DNA from: Muribaculaceae bacterium Isolate-002 (NCI)
GTDB taxonomy: Bacteria > Bacteroidota > Bacteroidia > Bacteroidales > Muribaculaceae
Length of the DNA stretch: 64,000 nucleotides
NCBI GenBank assembly: GCA_004102805.1
Contig: SCEG01000001.1
Coordinates: forward strand, 93,462 to 157,461
Direction of reading: 5' to 3'
The translations under genes and the position numbers were made by a program. This document shows positions 16,315 to 25,712 of this stretch, one piece after another. Within the stretch, counting starts at the first letter, position 1, and every line of letters starts with the position of its first letter. The notes under the pieces are model-generated. The model saw nothing but the letters and a program-made list of their open reading frames with translations. It was not told where the DNA came from and ran no database searches.

Positions 16315-17841
16315 TCAGTGTTTGAAGTGGCGTATGCCGGTTGTCACCATCGCCATGCCGTGGGCGTCGCAATATTCAACGGAGTCGTTGTCGCGTATCG
16401 AGCCCCCGGGATGTATGACGGCTGTTATTCCGGCCTGGTCGGCAATCTCCACACAGTCGGCGAAGGGGAAGAATGCGTCGGAAGCCATTACTGCGCCGTT
16501 GAGGTCGAAACCGAATGACTGTGCCTTTGCGATGGCTTGACGGAGAGCGTCGACGCGTGATGTCTGGCCGATGCCGCTTGCATAGAGCTGGCCGTTTTTG
16601 GCAAGTACGATTGCGTTGCTCTTTGACTGCTTGACTATTTTGTTGGCGAAAAGCAGGTCGGCAATCTGGCCTACGGTCGGCGCGACCTTGGTTACGGTGG
16701 TAAGCATGTCTGGAGTTTCGGTAGCGGTGTCGCGGTCCTGTACGAGGGCGCCGTTGAGCACCGAACGGAACTGGCGGCTGCGGGGAGCTGCCTGCTTCTG
16801 AACGAGTATGATGCGGTTTTTCTTCTGTTCGAGCACTTTGAGCGCGCCATCGGTGTAAGACGGTGCGATGATTACCTCGAAGAAGATTTTGTTGATTTCT
16901 TCAGCTACAGCCTCGTCAATCTCGGTGTTGGAGATGAGCACACCGCCGAATGCCGATACGGGGTCGCCTGCGAGTGCGTCGGTCCACGCCTGGAGTATGG
17001 TCTGACGGGTTGCGACTCCGCATGCGTTGTTGTGCTTGAGTATGGCGAATGTGGGCTCTGTGCCGAATTCTGCCATCAGCTGGGTGGCAGCGTCAATGTC
17101 AAGAAGGTTGTTGTAGGAAATCTCTTTGCCGTGGAGCTGGTCGAACATCGCGTTAAGGTCGCCGTAGAAAAATCCTTTCTGATGGGGATTCTCGCCGTAG
17201 CGCATGGCGCGCTGGCCGTTGAACACGATGCGGAGGTCATCGGCATCTTCGCCTGCGAAATAATTGTATATGGCTGAGTCGTAGCCCGATGACACGGCGA
17301 ATGCCTCTTTCGCAAACCAGCGGCGCTGCTGAAGGGTTGAGCTGGCGCCTGATGTACGGAGCATTTCGGCAAGCGGTGCATATTGTTGTTTCGATGCCAC
17401 GATCACGACATCATTGTAGTTTTTGGCTGCGCCTCTGATGAGTGATATGCCGCCTATGTCTATTTTCTCGATGATATCTTCGTCTGATGCTCCTGAAGCC
17501 ACTGTGGCCTCGAAAGGATACAGGTCAACTATCACGAGGTCGATTTCAGGTATCTCGTACTGTGATATCTGCTGACGGTCGCCTTCGTTGTCGCGACGGT
17601 TGAGTATGCCGCCAAACACTTTGGGATGCAATGTCTTGACACGGCCCCCGAGTATCGAGGGGTAGCCGGTCAGATCCTCTACGGCCTGACAGCTGTAGCC
17701 CAGGCTCTCGATAAATGATTTCGTGCCACCGGTTGAGAGGAATTTTACTCCATCGGCGTTGAGCATACTTAGTATTTCATCCAATCCATCTTTGTGAAAT
17801 ACCGAAACAAGCGCGGTTTTAATCTTTTTTACGTCAGACAT
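16315..17841 (-). CDS. purH: Bifunctional AICAR transformylase/IMP cyclohydrolase
   Basis: 508 residues, cytoplasmic. The N-terminal IMP cyclohydrolase domain (about 1-195; STGGTKSFIESLG, then LTGYPSILGGRVKTLHPKVFGG) and the C-terminal transformylase domain (about 200-508; LKHNNACGVA, PVSAFGG, and the closing IHPGGSIRDND) are complete. Together they perform the last two steps of purine synthesis, AICAR to IMP, using 10-formyl-THF. In Bacteroidales this gene commonly heads the mreBCD-mrdA-rodA cluster, as seen here. A candidate -7 box lies about 38 bases before the start. Confidence 0.97.
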   Translation of the reverse strand: MSDVKKIKTALVSVFHKDGLDEILSMLNADGVKFLSTGGTKSFIESLGYSCQAVEDLTGYPSILGGRVKTLHPKVFGGILNRRDNEGDRQQISQYEIPEIDLVIVDLYPFEATVASGASDEDIIEKIDIGGISLIRGAAKNYNDVVIVASKQQYAPLAEMLRTSGASSTLQQRRWFAKEAFAVSSGYDSAIYNYFAGEDADDLRIVFNGQRAMRYGENPHQKGFFYGDLNAMFDQLHGKEISYNNLLDIDAATQLMAEFGTEPTFAILKHNNACGVATRQTILQAWTDALAGDPVSAFGGVLISNTEIDEAVAEEINKIFFEVIIAPSYTDGALKVLEQKKNRIILVQKQAAPRSRQFRSVLNGALVQDRDTATETPDMLTTVTKVAPTVGQIADLLFANKIVKQSKSNAIVLAKNGQLYASGIGQTSRVDALRQAIAKAQSFGFDLNGAVMASDAFFPFADCVEIADQAGITAVIHPGGSIRDNDSVEYCDAHGMAMVTTGIRHFKH

Positions 17842-17878
17842 ATTGACTCTTTTGAAGTTGTTCTTAGAATTTAGAGTG

Positions 17879-17906
17879 CAAATTTAAAAATTTTTTTTTA
17901 CACAAA
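17879..17906 (-). promoter_or_regulatory. Possible promoter of the purH-mre operon
   Basis: Minus strand TTTG (17903-17906) and TAAATTTG (17879-17886), but only 16 bases apart where about 20 is normal, so this is tentative. The flanks are very A/T rich. Confidence 0.4.
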
Positions 17907-17980
17907 TGCGCTTTTTTCATCTTTTGCTAAACAGATTTTGCCGATAAATGTTAAATGTATATACTTTTAACTGATTTGTC

Positions 17981-18481
17981 ATGAAAAAGATTGGAATTTT
18001 CTACGGATCTTCTACCGGTACGACCGAGGCTGTCGCGCATAAACTTGCAAAAATGCTTGATGTGGCCGAGGCTGATGTGCATGATATAGCTTCTGTGGCT
18101 CCTTCGGCATTTGCCGGATATGAAGTGTTGGTGCTCGGCACTTCGACATGGGGCGTGGGCGACCTGCAGGATGACTGGTATGATTTTGTCGATGGCGCAG
18201 GTGTGCTTGACCTCAGCGGCAAGACGATGGCTTTGTTCGGTTGCGGCGACGAGACTATGTCTGATTCGTTCTGCTCGGCTGTAGGCAAGCTTTATGAAAG
18301 GTTTAAACCGACAGGCGTGAAAATGATCGGCGCTTTCAATGCCGACGGATATAGCTTCAGCCACTCCGGAGCACTGATTGACGGTGTTTATGTGGGGCTG
18401 CTTCTTGACGAGGTCAATCATCCGGAGCTTACCGACTTGCGTATGCGTCAATGGGTTTCGGAAATAAAGCCCTTGATGTAG
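17981..18481 (+). CDS. Flavodoxin (long-chain type)
   Basis: 166 residues. The FMN-phosphate loop is GSSTGTTE (about residues 8-15), followed by the two flavin-facing loops STWGVGDLQDDW (about 57-68) and GCGDET (about 88-93). Flavodoxin carries one electron at low potential between enzymes, often replacing ferredoxin. The extra insert near the C-terminus marks the long-chain class. It converges on ogt with only eight bases between the stops and no separate terminator. The antisense frame across it is a codon-bias shadow. Confidence 0.95.
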   Translation: MKKIGIFYGSSTGTTEAVAHKLAKMLDVAEADVHDIASVAPSAFAGYEVLVLGTSTWGVGDLQDDWYDFVDGAGVLDLSGKTMALFGCGDETMSDSFCSAVGKLYERFKPTGVKMIGAFNADGYSFSHSGALIDGVYVGLLLDEVNHPELTDLRMRQWVSEIKPLM

Positions 18482-18489
18482 TAAGGTGA

Positions 18490-19029
18490 TTAGACTCCTG
18501 AGCCGGTAAGCCGGTTGATTCCGGCTTCCATTTCAAGCATGAATTTCTTTGCTTCTAGACCGCCGCTGTAGCCTGTAAGCCGGCGGTCGCTTCCTATTAT
18601 CCTGTGGCATGGAATGAAGATTGTGAGCGGGTTTATGGCTATGGCCGATGCGGTGGCGCGCACTGCTCCCGGATTGCCTGCACGCAGGGCAAGCTCTTTG
18701 TATGATGCTGTCGCGCCGTATGGAATTTCTGCCAGAGAGTGCCATACGGCGCGCTGGAAGTCTGTGCCGATAAGCGACAGCGGGATGTCAAATGTTGTGC
18801 GCTTCCGGTCAAAGTATTCGTCAAGCTGTGAGGCGGCGCGTCGGATTACGTCGGACGTGCCAGGCATATATCGTAAGTCATTGTCAGAAAGATGGCGGCA
18901 CAGATGTCGGTGGATTGCGGCCTGGAGTTTGTCTCCGCGTTTGTAGCAGAGATAGAGCCGGTTGTCGCATGCTCCGATGATTATCTCTCCAATGGGCGAC
19001 GCGTGTCGTGCGGTTATTATTGTTGTCAT
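18490..19029 (-). CDS. ogt: Methylated-DNA-protein-cysteine methyltransferase
   Basis: 179 residues, cytoplasmic suicide repair protein that moves a methyl group from O6-methylguanine to its own cysteine. The active-site motif IPCHRIIG is present with Cys141. The DNA-binding helix-turn-helix (YGATASYKELALRAGNP with RATASAIAINP) is intact. No Ada-like AraC domain is attached, so this is the Ogt form. It starts 174 bases from the divergent DHH gene and has its own promoter-like element. Confidence 0.95.
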   Translation of the reverse strand: MTTIITARHASPIGEIIIGACDNRLYLCYKRGDKLQAAIHRHLCRHLSDNDLRYMPGTSDVIRRAASQLDEYFDRKRTTFDIPLSLIGTDFQRAVWHSLAEIPYGATASYKELALRAGNPGAVRATASAIAINPLTIFIPCHRIIGSDRRLTGYSGGLEAKKFMLEMEAGINRLTGSGV

Positions 19030-19064
19030 ATATCTGTTATGGCTGTCGGGATAATATCTGCGTG

Positions 19065-19095
19065 TAAAGATACTGCCTTTGTCACTGGCCGCAAA
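19065..19095 (-). promoter_or_regulatory. Promoter of ogt
   Basis: Minus strand TTTG (19092-19095), 19 bases, TATCTTTA (19065-19072): one mismatch to TAnnTTTG. It points away from the nrnA-type gene promoter, making a divergent pair. Confidence 0.5.
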
Positions 19096-19145
19096 ATTAT
19101 TTCCTGGATTTTGGTTTCGAGATTTTGCTAAAAACGGTTAATTGC

Positions 19146-19176
19146 TTTGCGGTGAAGCCTATTTGTTTTATCTTTG
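19146..19176 (+). promoter_or_regulatory. Promoter of the DHH-phosphoesterase/glmM operon
   Basis: TTTG (19146-19149), 19 bases, TATCTTTG (19169-19176): a full Bacteroidetes match, 28 bases before the ATG at 19204. Confidence 0.7.
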
Positions 19177-19203
19177 TGGATTGAAACAAATTGAATTAAA
19201 GAT

Positions 19204-20247
19204 ATGCTCAGTCGTTTGGTTGACGAAAATAATATAAAAGAACTGCGCAGGCTGCTTGAGACTTGTGAGAATGTAGTGATCACATGTCATATAGCGCCTG
19301 ACGGCGACGCTATGGGTAGTTCGCTCGGTTTTGCAAACGTGTTAAACGCGATTGGCAAGACTGTCAAGGTGATTACTCCCGATATGCCGCCGCGCAATCT
19401 GATGTTTTTGCCCGGAGCGAAAGATATTGTAGTCTATACAAAATATCAGGACTTTGCCACGCGGCTTCTGAGAGATGCGGATCTGATTTTCGCGCTTGAC
19501 TACAATGATATCAAGCGGATTGACAAAGTGGGCGACGCGTTGCTTGCGTCAAAAGCTCCGAAGGTCATGATTGACCATCACATGTTTCCCGGCGATTTTG
19601 TCAATGTAAGGATTTCGCATCCTGAAGTGTCGTCGACATCTATGCTTGTGTTCAGAGTGCTGTGTCGTCTTGAGCTGTTCCCTTATATTGACAAGGATGC
19701 TGCGACATGCATTTACACCGGCATGATGACCGACACGGGCAATTTCTCCTATAACTCCAATGACCCGGATCTTTATATCGTCATAAGCGAGTTGCTGAAA
19801 AAAGGGATAAACAAGGATGCCATATATTCCAAAGTGTATAATTCGAATACACCTGACCGTCTGCGTCTCAACGGTTATGCCGTGGAGCAGAAGATGAAGA
19901 TATATGACGACTGTCACGGAGCGCTCATTACCCTGACTCGTGATGAACTCAACAGGTATCACTATCAGAAAGGCGATACAGAGAGTCTTGTCAATGTGCC
20001 GTTGAGTGTCCCGGATATTGTGTTTTCGTTCTTCCTTCGCGAAGAGACCGGATACATCAAGGTGTCGGCGCGCTCCAAAGGCGAATTCCCGGTCAATAAG
20101 ATATGTGAAAAACATTTCAACGGGGGTGGGCACAAAAATGCAGCCGGCGGAGAGTTCTACGGCACTCTGGAAGAAGCTGTGTCGCGGTTTGAAGAGCTTG
20201 TGCCCGAATTTGAGCAACTCCTTGAAACATGTCGGTCAAATGACTGA
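19204..20247 (+). CDS. DHH-family phosphoesterase (NrnA-like oligoribonuclease/pAp phosphatase)
   Basis: 347 residues, cytoplasmic. The DHH domain shows HIAPDGDAMGSS (metal ligands) and the DHH box itself in VMIDHHMFPGD, with a further Asp in GMMTDTGNF. The C-terminal DHHA1 domain has HFNGGGHKNAAGGEF. NrnA-like enzymes degrade short oligoribonucleotides, cyclic-dinucleotide products or pAp. Length fits NrnA. It is the first gene of an apparent operon with a DUF4827 lipoprotein and glmM. The precise substrate is inference from family membership. Confidence 0.88.
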   Translation: MLSRLVDENNIKELRRLLETCENVVITCHIAPDGDAMGSSLGFANVLNAIGKTVKVITPDMPPRNLMFLPGAKDIVVYTKYQDFATRLLRDADLIFALDYNDIKRIDKVGDALLASKAPKVMIDHHMFPGDFVNVRISHPEVSSTSMLVFRVLCRLELFPYIDKDAATCIYTGMMTDTGNFSYNSNDPDLYIVISELLKKGINKDAIYSKVYNSNTPDRLRLNGYAVEQKMKIYDDCHGALITLTRDELNRYHYQKGDTESLVNVPLSVPDIVFSFFLREETGYIKVSARSKGEFPVNKICEKHFNGGGHKNAAGGEFYGTLEEAVSRFEELVPEFEQLLETCRSND

Positions 20248-20282
20248 AAATAATCTCTGATAATAATAAATACTCAATAATA

Positions 20283-20858
20283 ATGAAATTATCTCATTTT
20301 TGCCTGTTGGCCGCCGCGGGAATGGCATCGGTTGTGTCATTCACAGGCTGTGACAGTGGAAAAAGTTATGCCGATCTTCTTACAGAGGAAACCCATGCGG
20401 TAAACTATTATCTTGCCAACCACCGGGTGGTGAATGAAATCCCTGCCGACACTGTTTTTGAATATGGGGAAGATGCACCGTATTATCGTATTGACGAGGA
20501 CAGCAACCTGTATATGCAGGTTATCAATCCAGGCACACCCGACAATAAGGTTGAGGATGATGAACTGATTTATTTCCGTTACACCAGATATAATCTCAAA
20601 TATTATTTTGACACGGATCTGATGGTAGGCAGCGGAAACTCCGATAATCTCAATGTGCAGGCCACATCGTTCCGTTTCGGCAACACAATGCTGTCGTCGG
20701 CCTCGGCCTACGGCATGGGAATACAGGAGCCCTTGAAGTATCTCGGTGTTGACTGTGAAGTAAATCTTGTGGTCAAGTCGCAGCTCGGTCCCACTGATGA
20801 TATCGCGGCTGTTGTGCCATATATGTACAATCTCCGCTATTTCCGCCAGCCATATTGA
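20283..20858 (+). CDS. DUF4827-type lipoprotein
   Basis: 191 residues. The signal sequence ends with a lipobox, VSFTGCDSG, predicting a lipidated Cys near residue 23 and an anchored periplasmic or surface protein. The mature part resembles the Bacteroidetes DUF4827 family, including SYADLLTEETHAVNYYLANHR. Family function is unknown; the fold may be FKBP-like, but I cannot see active-site proof. It is 35 bases after the phosphoesterase and 99 before glmM, a conserved order in Bacteroidales. Confidence 0.75.
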   Translation: MKLSHFCLLAAAGMASVVSFTGCDSGKSYADLLTEETHAVNYYLANHRVVNEIPADTVFEYGEDAPYYRIDEDSNLYMQVINPGTPDNKVEDDELIYFRYTRYNLKYYFDTDLMVGSGNSDNLNVQATSFRFGNTMLSSASAYGMGIQEPLKYLGVDCEVNLVVKSQLGPTDDIAAVVPYMYNLRYFRQPY

Positions 20859-20956
20859 TTGGCAGGTGTCATGCATAATGAATATTCAGGTTTAACAATA
20901 TCACTATGACTTTTCGAAAACACTCCGAAAAGTCGATTAAAAATCAGAAAGAAATA

Positions 20957-22348
20957 ATGTCGCTTATCAAATCAATCTCAGGAATTCGCGGCACCATCGG
21001 TGGCCGTGAAGGTGACGGTCTTTCGCCCGTCGATATCGTGAAATTTACAGCAGCTTATGCAGCGTTTATCCGCAAATCAACTACTGTCGATACCAATAAA
21101 ATCGTTGTTGGCCGCGACGCCCGCATCTCGGGGCCGATGGTCAGCGATATAGTGTGTGCCACTCTCACGTCAATGGGTTTCGATGTCGTGAACATCGGCC
21201 TGGCGTCAACTCCTACCACAGAGATAGCTGTAGTTGAGGAGCAGGCTTGCGGCGGCATAATCATAACGGCCTCGCACAATCCCAAACAATGGAATGCGCT
21301 TAAACTCCTCAATGAAAAAGGCGAATTTCTCAATGACGTCCAGGGCAAGGAGGTGCTCGCCATAGCTCAGAGCGGCGGACTGGAATTTGTCGGAGTCGAC
21401 AATCTCGGACATATTTACATCAACAATACTTACGACGACAAACACATACGTAAAGTGCTGGCTCTTCCGTTGGTTGATGTCGAGGCCATACGCAAAGCCG
21501 ACTTTACGGTCGCTGTCGATGCTGTCAATTCAGTAGGTGGCATTATCATACCCCGTCTGCTTGAAGCTCTCGGTGTGAAAAATATAATAAAACTCAACTG
21601 CGAGGCCACCGGACATTTTGCTCATACTCCCGAACCAATCCCTGAAAATCTTACCGATATCTCAGAGCTGATGCGTACGTCGAAAGCCGATGTCGGATTT
21701 GTCGTTGACCCGGATGTCGACCGCCTCGCCATCGTGATGGAAAACGGTGAGATGTTTGTCGAGGAATATACGCTTGTGGCTGTCGCCGACTATATCCTCG
21801 GGCATACCCCCGGAGCAACCGTATCCAATCTCAGTTCCTCGCGTGCACTGCGCGATGTGACACGTCGTCACGGATGCAGCTATTCGGCCGCAGCCGTAGG
21901 TGAGGTCAATGTAGTCACTAAAATGAAAGAGACAGGTGCTGTCATCGGAGGTGAGGGTAACGGCGGTGTCATATATCCCGAGGCACACTATGGCCGCGAC
22001 GCATTGGTAGGCGTGGCTATATTCCTTACGCTGCTTGCAAAGAGCGGAAAAAAGGTGAGTGAACTCAAAGCCACCTATCCACAATATGAGATAGTCAAGA
22101 ACAAGATAGAGCTGACTTCCGACATCGATGTCGACGCCATTCTCGCATCTGTCAAGGAGCAATTCGGCAACGAACAGATTACAGATATCGACGGAGTGAA
22201 AATAGATTTCGCTGACTCGTGGGTGCACCTGCGCAAGTCAAATACCGAACCGATAATTCGTATCTATGCCGAGGCTGCCGACGCTGAGCGAGCAAACACT
22301 CTCGTGGGGCAGATCAAGGAGGTAATCAACCGTATTACCGGTAAATAA
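20957..22348 (+). CDS. glmM: Phosphoglucosamine mutase
   Basis: 463 residues from the ATG at 20957; an upstream start at 20906 would add 17 non-conserved residues. It interconverts glucosamine-6-P and glucosamine-1-P, feeding UDP-GlcNAc and thus cell wall and LPS. Motifs: the phosphoserine loop ITASHNPKQWNALK, the metal loop DPDVDRLAI, the sugar-binding GEGNGGVIYPE and the C-terminal phosphate-binding RKSNTEPIIRIYAEA. A phosphomannomutase or phosphoglucomutase is possible from these motifs alone, but the GEGNGG loop and operon favour GlmM. Confidence 0.88.
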   Translation: MSLIKSISGIRGTIGGREGDGLSPVDIVKFTAAYAAFIRKSTTVDTNKIVVGRDARISGPMVSDIVCATLTSMGFDVVNIGLASTPTTEIAVVEEQACGGIIITASHNPKQWNALKLLNEKGEFLNDVQGKEVLAIAQSGGLEFVGVDNLGHIYINNTYDDKHIRKVLALPLVDVEAIRKADFTVAVDAVNSVGGIIIPRLLEALGVKNIIKLNCEATGHFAHTPEPIPENLTDISELMRTSKADVGFVVDPDVDRLAIVMENGEMFVEEYTLVAVADYILGHTPGATVSNLSSSRALRDVTRRHGCSYSAAAVGEVNVVTKMKETGAVIGGEGNGGVIYPEAHYGRDALVGVAIFLTLLAKSGKKVSELKATYPQYEIVKNKIELTSDIDVDAILASVKEQFGNEQITDIDGVKIDFADSWVHLRKSNTEPIIRIYAEAADAERANTLVGQIKEVINRITGK

Positions 22349-22441
22349 AGGTGCCGGTTGCGGCTGCGCAAAACCACCTCACAACAAGTGTCATCAACAT
22401 TGTAAGTGTTACACAACTTTATATTGTAGTATACTTTTTAA

Positions 22442-23392
22442 ATGAAAATCCGACGATTTCTTATAACCGCAGCTTTGTTTGCCGTGGCGCTGTCATCAGT
22501 CGTTGCGACTGACCGTTATGCTCTGGTCGATATTTCCACCGCATACGTGCGGTCGCGCCCGTCGCACTCAGGTGAGCTTGTCACCCAGCAGCTTATGGGT
22601 TTCCCGGTTAAAATTCTTGCTGTGGAGGGCGAATGGTATCGGGTAGAGACAATCGACGGTTATAAAGGATATATTATCGGTAATACGCTACATCCTGTTT
22701 CGACTGAAGAATATAACGAGTGGAAAAACTCCGAGCGGGTCATAGTCAATACCAACAAGGAACAGGCAATCGCTGCTGCTGACGGCAAGCAGATTTCCGA
22801 CATAGTGCCCGGTGCAATTCTCGAATATGAAGGAGTTTGTCCCGGAGACTCATTGACTGCCCACGTCATTCTTCCCGACGGACGGGAGGGTACACTTCCG
22901 GCCGATGTGCTGATGGCTCTGACGGAATGGAGCCGACAGCCTTTGTCAGTCGACAGAGTTATCGCCTACGGCATGGATAATCTCGGAGCACCATATCTGT
23001 GGGGTGGAATGTCACCCAAAGGGATGGATTGCTCCGGTCTGACATGGGCGGCATATTGGCTCAACGGACGATTATTGCAGCGTGATGCCTCCAAACAGGC
23101 GCTGATGGGTGAAAAAATCACCGATTGGCACAAACTGAAAGCCGGCGACCTCGCTTTCTTCGGAAATCCGTCGACTCAGCGCATCACGCATGTGGCGTTG
23201 CTGCGTGACGGGCAAGGCAACATTGTGCACAGCAGCGGTGGACGTGTCCGTCTGAATTCACTTGATCCGCAATCGCCCGACCATATCAATGCCACTTTTC
23301 TGTGGGGCATATCCTCAGATAACTTTCAGCCTGTAAAAAATGACCTCGGACGCATCAGACTCTTTGATTCTGAGAGTCTATTTTTGCCGTGA
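22442..23392 (+). CDS. NlpC/P60 (C40) cell-wall peptidase with SH3-like domains
   Basis: 316 residues with an N-terminal signal peptide (1-22). Two SH3b-like domains (about 25-85 and 100-160) precede the C40 domain, which carries Cys197 in GMDCSGL, His250 in RITHVAL and His263 in IVHSSGG, a plausible catalytic triad. Architecture and size resemble YkfC-type gamma-D-glutamyl-diamino-acid peptidases that trim murein peptides for recycling. It lies 93 bases after glmM on the same strand and may have its own promoter. Confidence 0.9.
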   Translation: MKIRRFLITAALFAVALSSVVATDRYALVDISTAYVRSRPSHSGELVTQQLMGFPVKILAVEGEWYRVETIDGYKGYIIGNTLHPVSTEEYNEWKNSERVIVNTNKEQAIAAADGKQISDIVPGAILEYEGVCPGDSLTAHVILPDGREGTLPADVLMALTEWSRQPLSVDRVIAYGMDNLGAPYLWGGMSPKGMDCSGLTWAAYWLNGRLLQRDASKQALMGEKITDWHKLKAGDLAFFGNPSTQRITHVALLRDGQGNIVHSSGGRVRLNSLDPQSPDHINATFLWGISSDNFQPVKNDLGRIRLFDSESLFLP

Positions 23393-23403
23393 GTGAAATA
23401 AAA

Positions 23404-23435
23404 TTTGGATTTTAGGAAATATTTTCATAAATTTG
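23404..23435 (+). promoter_or_regulatory. Promoter of rpmH
   Basis: TTTG (23404-23407), 20 bases, TAAATTTG (23428-23435), a full match with ideal spacing, giving a leader of roughly 35-38 bases before the ATG at 23478. Confidence 0.75.
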
Positions 23436-23477
23436 CACTCCGAATTGTGAACAAACAAATTAAACAGATAAATAAAG

Positions 23478-23633
23478 ATGAAACGTACATTTCAACCTTC
23501 TAACCGTAAAAGAGTTAACAAACACGGTTTCCGTGAAAGAATGTCGACCCCCGATGGTCGCAAAGTGCTTGCACGCCGTCGCGCCAAAGGCCGCGCACGT
23601 CTGACTGTCTCTGACAGCATCTCAGGCAAGTAA
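23478..23633 (+). CDS. rpmH: 50S ribosomal protein L34
   Basis: 51 residues, highly basic. The N-terminus [18 protein letters not shown] and the later [12 protein letters not shown] are the L34 signature. It is the smallest large-subunit protein and binds 23S rRNA. It is normally missed by ORF cut-offs of 60 residues. In many bacteria rpmH lies near dnaA/rnpA at the origin, but here it sits alone between a peptidase gene and a terminator, as is usual in Bacteroidales. Confidence 0.97.
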   Translation: MKRTFQPSNRKRVNKHGFRERMSTPDGRKVLARRRAKGRARLTVSDSISGK

Positions 23634-23695
23634 TAGCCGTGACGCAGGCGCATCACGGTCACAACAGACCGCAATGCCTTGACTCTTAAAAAACT

Positions 23696-23732
23696 AAAAG
23701 CCGAAGTCGACTGATCACCGACTTCGGCTTTT
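23696..23732 (+). terminator. Intrinsic terminator after rpmH
   Basis: Perfect 14-bp stem (23696-23709 with 23719-23732), 9-base loop, T-rich tail on the plus strand and A-rich flank upstream, so it may also stop the converging HAD gene. Confidence 0.88.
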
Positions 23733-23778
23733 TTATTGTGTCTGAAATATTGCCGTCAAGATGTTATAGGAATGACTG

Positions 23779-24474
23779 TCAGAGGGAATGGAGCAATGCA
23801 GAGAGCTGGTCAAGCGATTTTATTCTGTATTGTGGACGGTAGTCATCTGACGGAAGAGATACTTGCTGGGAGTGGACGTTGCGCCCGTCGTCGATAAGCT
23901 GTATTGTAACCCAGCCAAGACGGTTGGGCCAGAGGAAATCTTTCATCGGATTGTCGCCGACGTATACGAAACGGCTGATGTCGGCATTCTGTTTCATCAT
24001 GTGCTCGAAAGCGACAGGTGTATATTTTTCGCCGCCGACAAGTTCAGATATTGAGATATTATCCGGTGTGATGACGCGGTCGAGGCCGAGCGTCTTTAAC
24101 TTGTTGGTCTGTGTGATGGCGCGTCCGTCAGTTATAAGGCCTATGCGGTAGCCTTCATCTTTAAGATTTTGGATGACATCTAAAGCGTCGTCAGCCTTTA
24201 TGTCGGGATAATGGTTGCGGTAGGTGGCTACCATGTGCGGAATATCGTAGTCGACTGTTATGGATTGCTGTATCGAGCGGTTGAGCAGATATTCCTCTAG
24301 CGAGTCGAACGGATTCAGAGGGGCGTTAGCCATAACGTGCACCATCTCGTCGTAGTTGAACGCGCTGTCGATGGATGCTATTTCCCGGGCCACCGCGCGG
24401 TAGCCCGATATAACGAAGTCTCGCTCCTTATATATTGTATCGTCGAGGTCGAAAGCTACAAGTGTCGGCGTCAT
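23779..24474 (-). CDS. HAD-family phosphatase (subclass IA)
   Basis: 231 residues. Motif I is FDLDDTIYK with nucleophile Asp9 and Asp11; motif II is LITDG; motif III/IV is VYVGDNPMKD. A helical cap lies between motif I and II. It dephosphorylates a small phosphorylated metabolite. It overlaps the sugar aminotransferase upstream by four bases (stop inside the next start), so the pair is translated together and the phosphatase may act on a nucleotide-sugar or sugar-phosphate intermediate. The substrate is not known. Confidence 0.8.
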   Translation of the reverse strand: MTPTLVAFDLDDTIYKERDFVISGYRAVAREIASIDSAFNYDEMVHVMANAPLNPFDSLEEYLLNRSIQQSITVDYDIPHMVATYRNHYPDIKADDALDVIQNLKDEGYRIGLITDGRAITQTNKLKTLGLDRVITPDNISISELVGGEKYTPVAFEHMMKQNADISRFVYVGDNPMKDFLWPNRLGWVTIQLIDDGRNVHSQQVSLPSDDYRPQYRIKSLDQLSALLHSL

Positions 24475-25604
24475 ACGGTTGTGTATTTGTTGATTAACTC
24501 GGCTACGTGTCTAATCTGTTCGTCGGAAAGGGTAGTGGAGCTCGGCAGACACAACCCGTGGTCAAACAGACGCTCTGACACTCCGTTGAGATATGCCGGC
24601 GCATCGCTGTAAATCGGTTGCATGTGCATCGGACGCCATAGCAATCGTGTCTCGACATTGTGTGAGGCAAGTGTCTGGCGCAGTTGGTCGGCAGTGACGG
24701 GAGATGAGTCGGAGAGCAGGATTGTCGACAGCCAGTAGTTGGAATTGAATTCCGATCCCGGATTGGAGTGGACCATGACGTTGGCATTGCCGCGCAACAT
24801 ATCGGCATAAATGCCGTGGATGGCACGACGGCGGTTTACCCGCCAGTCAAGTTCTTCCATCTGCGCGCAACCGATGGCGGCGCTGACATTGCTCAGACGA
24901 TAGTTGTAGCCGATAGTCTCGTGATAGTAATACGGACGGTTCTCGCGGGCTTGGGTTGCGAGAAATAATGCGCGGCGCGCGCTTTCCTCGTCGGGACATA
25001 TCAGCGCGCCGCCTCCCGATGTGGTAATCATCTTGTTGCCGTTGAAACTCAGAATGCCGAAGCGGCCGATTGTGCCGCACTTGTGTCCGTTATATTCCGA
25101 GCCGATAGCCTCGGCGGCGTCCTCGACGACCGGAATGTCAAACTCGGCTGCGATCTTCATTATCTCGTCGATTTTTGCCGGCATGCCGTAGAGATACACA
25201 GCTACGATGGCTTTGGGCTTTCTCGAGGTGGCTTTGATGCGTTGCTCTATGGCATGACGCAGAAGTTGCGGATCGATATTCCAGGTGTCAGGCTCGCTGT
25301 CGACAAACACCGGTGTGGCGCCAAGATATACAATTGGATTGGCCGAAGCTGAGAATGTCATCGACTGACAGATCACCTCGTCACCCTTGCCGACACCGAG
25401 CAGGTCAAGCGCAAGATGTATGGCCGCAGTGCCCGCGCTGAGCGCGACCACATTTTTAACTCCGAGATAATCGTCAAGCAGAGCCTCGAAGCGGTTGACG
25501 TATGGACCGAGCGGAGTTATCCAGGTCGAATCGATAGCGTCTTTCACATATTTGTTTTCGTTGCCGGCAAGATGCGGCAATGACAGTTTTATTTGTTCTT
25601 CCAT
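24471..25604 (-). CDS. DegT/DnrJ/EryC1-family sugar aminotransferase
   Basis: 377 residues, PLP-dependent. The start shows IKLSLPHLAGNE and TWITPLGPYVNRFE, typical of PglE/WecE-like aminotransferases acting on 4-keto nucleotide sugars. The Schiff-base lysine is in SFNGNKMITTSGGG, and VVEDAAEAIGSEY holds the ring-stacking Asp. It makes an amino sugar for surface glycans or glycoprotein decoration. A -7-like box 5 bases before the ATG suggests a leaderless transcript. Paired with the HAD gene; the rest of the pathway is not in this window. Confidence 0.88.
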   Translation of the reverse strand: MEEQIKLSLPHLAGNENKYVKDAIDSTWITPLGPYVNRFEALLDDYLGVKNVVALSAGTAAIHLALDLLGVGKGDEVICQSMTFSASANPIVYLGATPVFVDSEPDTWNIDPQLLRHAIEQRIKATSRKPKAIVAVYLYGMPAKIDEIMKIAAEFDIPVVEDAAEAIGSEYNGHKCGTIGRFGILSFNGNKMITTSGGGALICPDEESARRALFLATQARENRPYYYHETIGYNYRLSNVSAAIGCAQMEELDWRVNRRRAIHGIYADMLRGNANVMVHSNPGSEFNSNYWLSTILLSDSSPVTADQLRQTLASHNVETRLLWRPMHMQPIYSDAPAYLNGVSERLFDHGLCLPSSTTLSDEQIRHVAELINKYTTV

Positions 25605-25712
25605 ATTGCAAAATTACTCAATTTATTATTCGGACATATAATTTTGCATGTTTTTTATCGTTATTTTATCAGGATAAAAACGGTCAGGTCCAACATATAT
25701 CTAACTATTGAG

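Noticed and set aside
17951..18451. Open frame antisense to flavodoxin
   Set aside because: Shadow of a complete, well-conserved flavodoxin gene; no independent promoter or family match.
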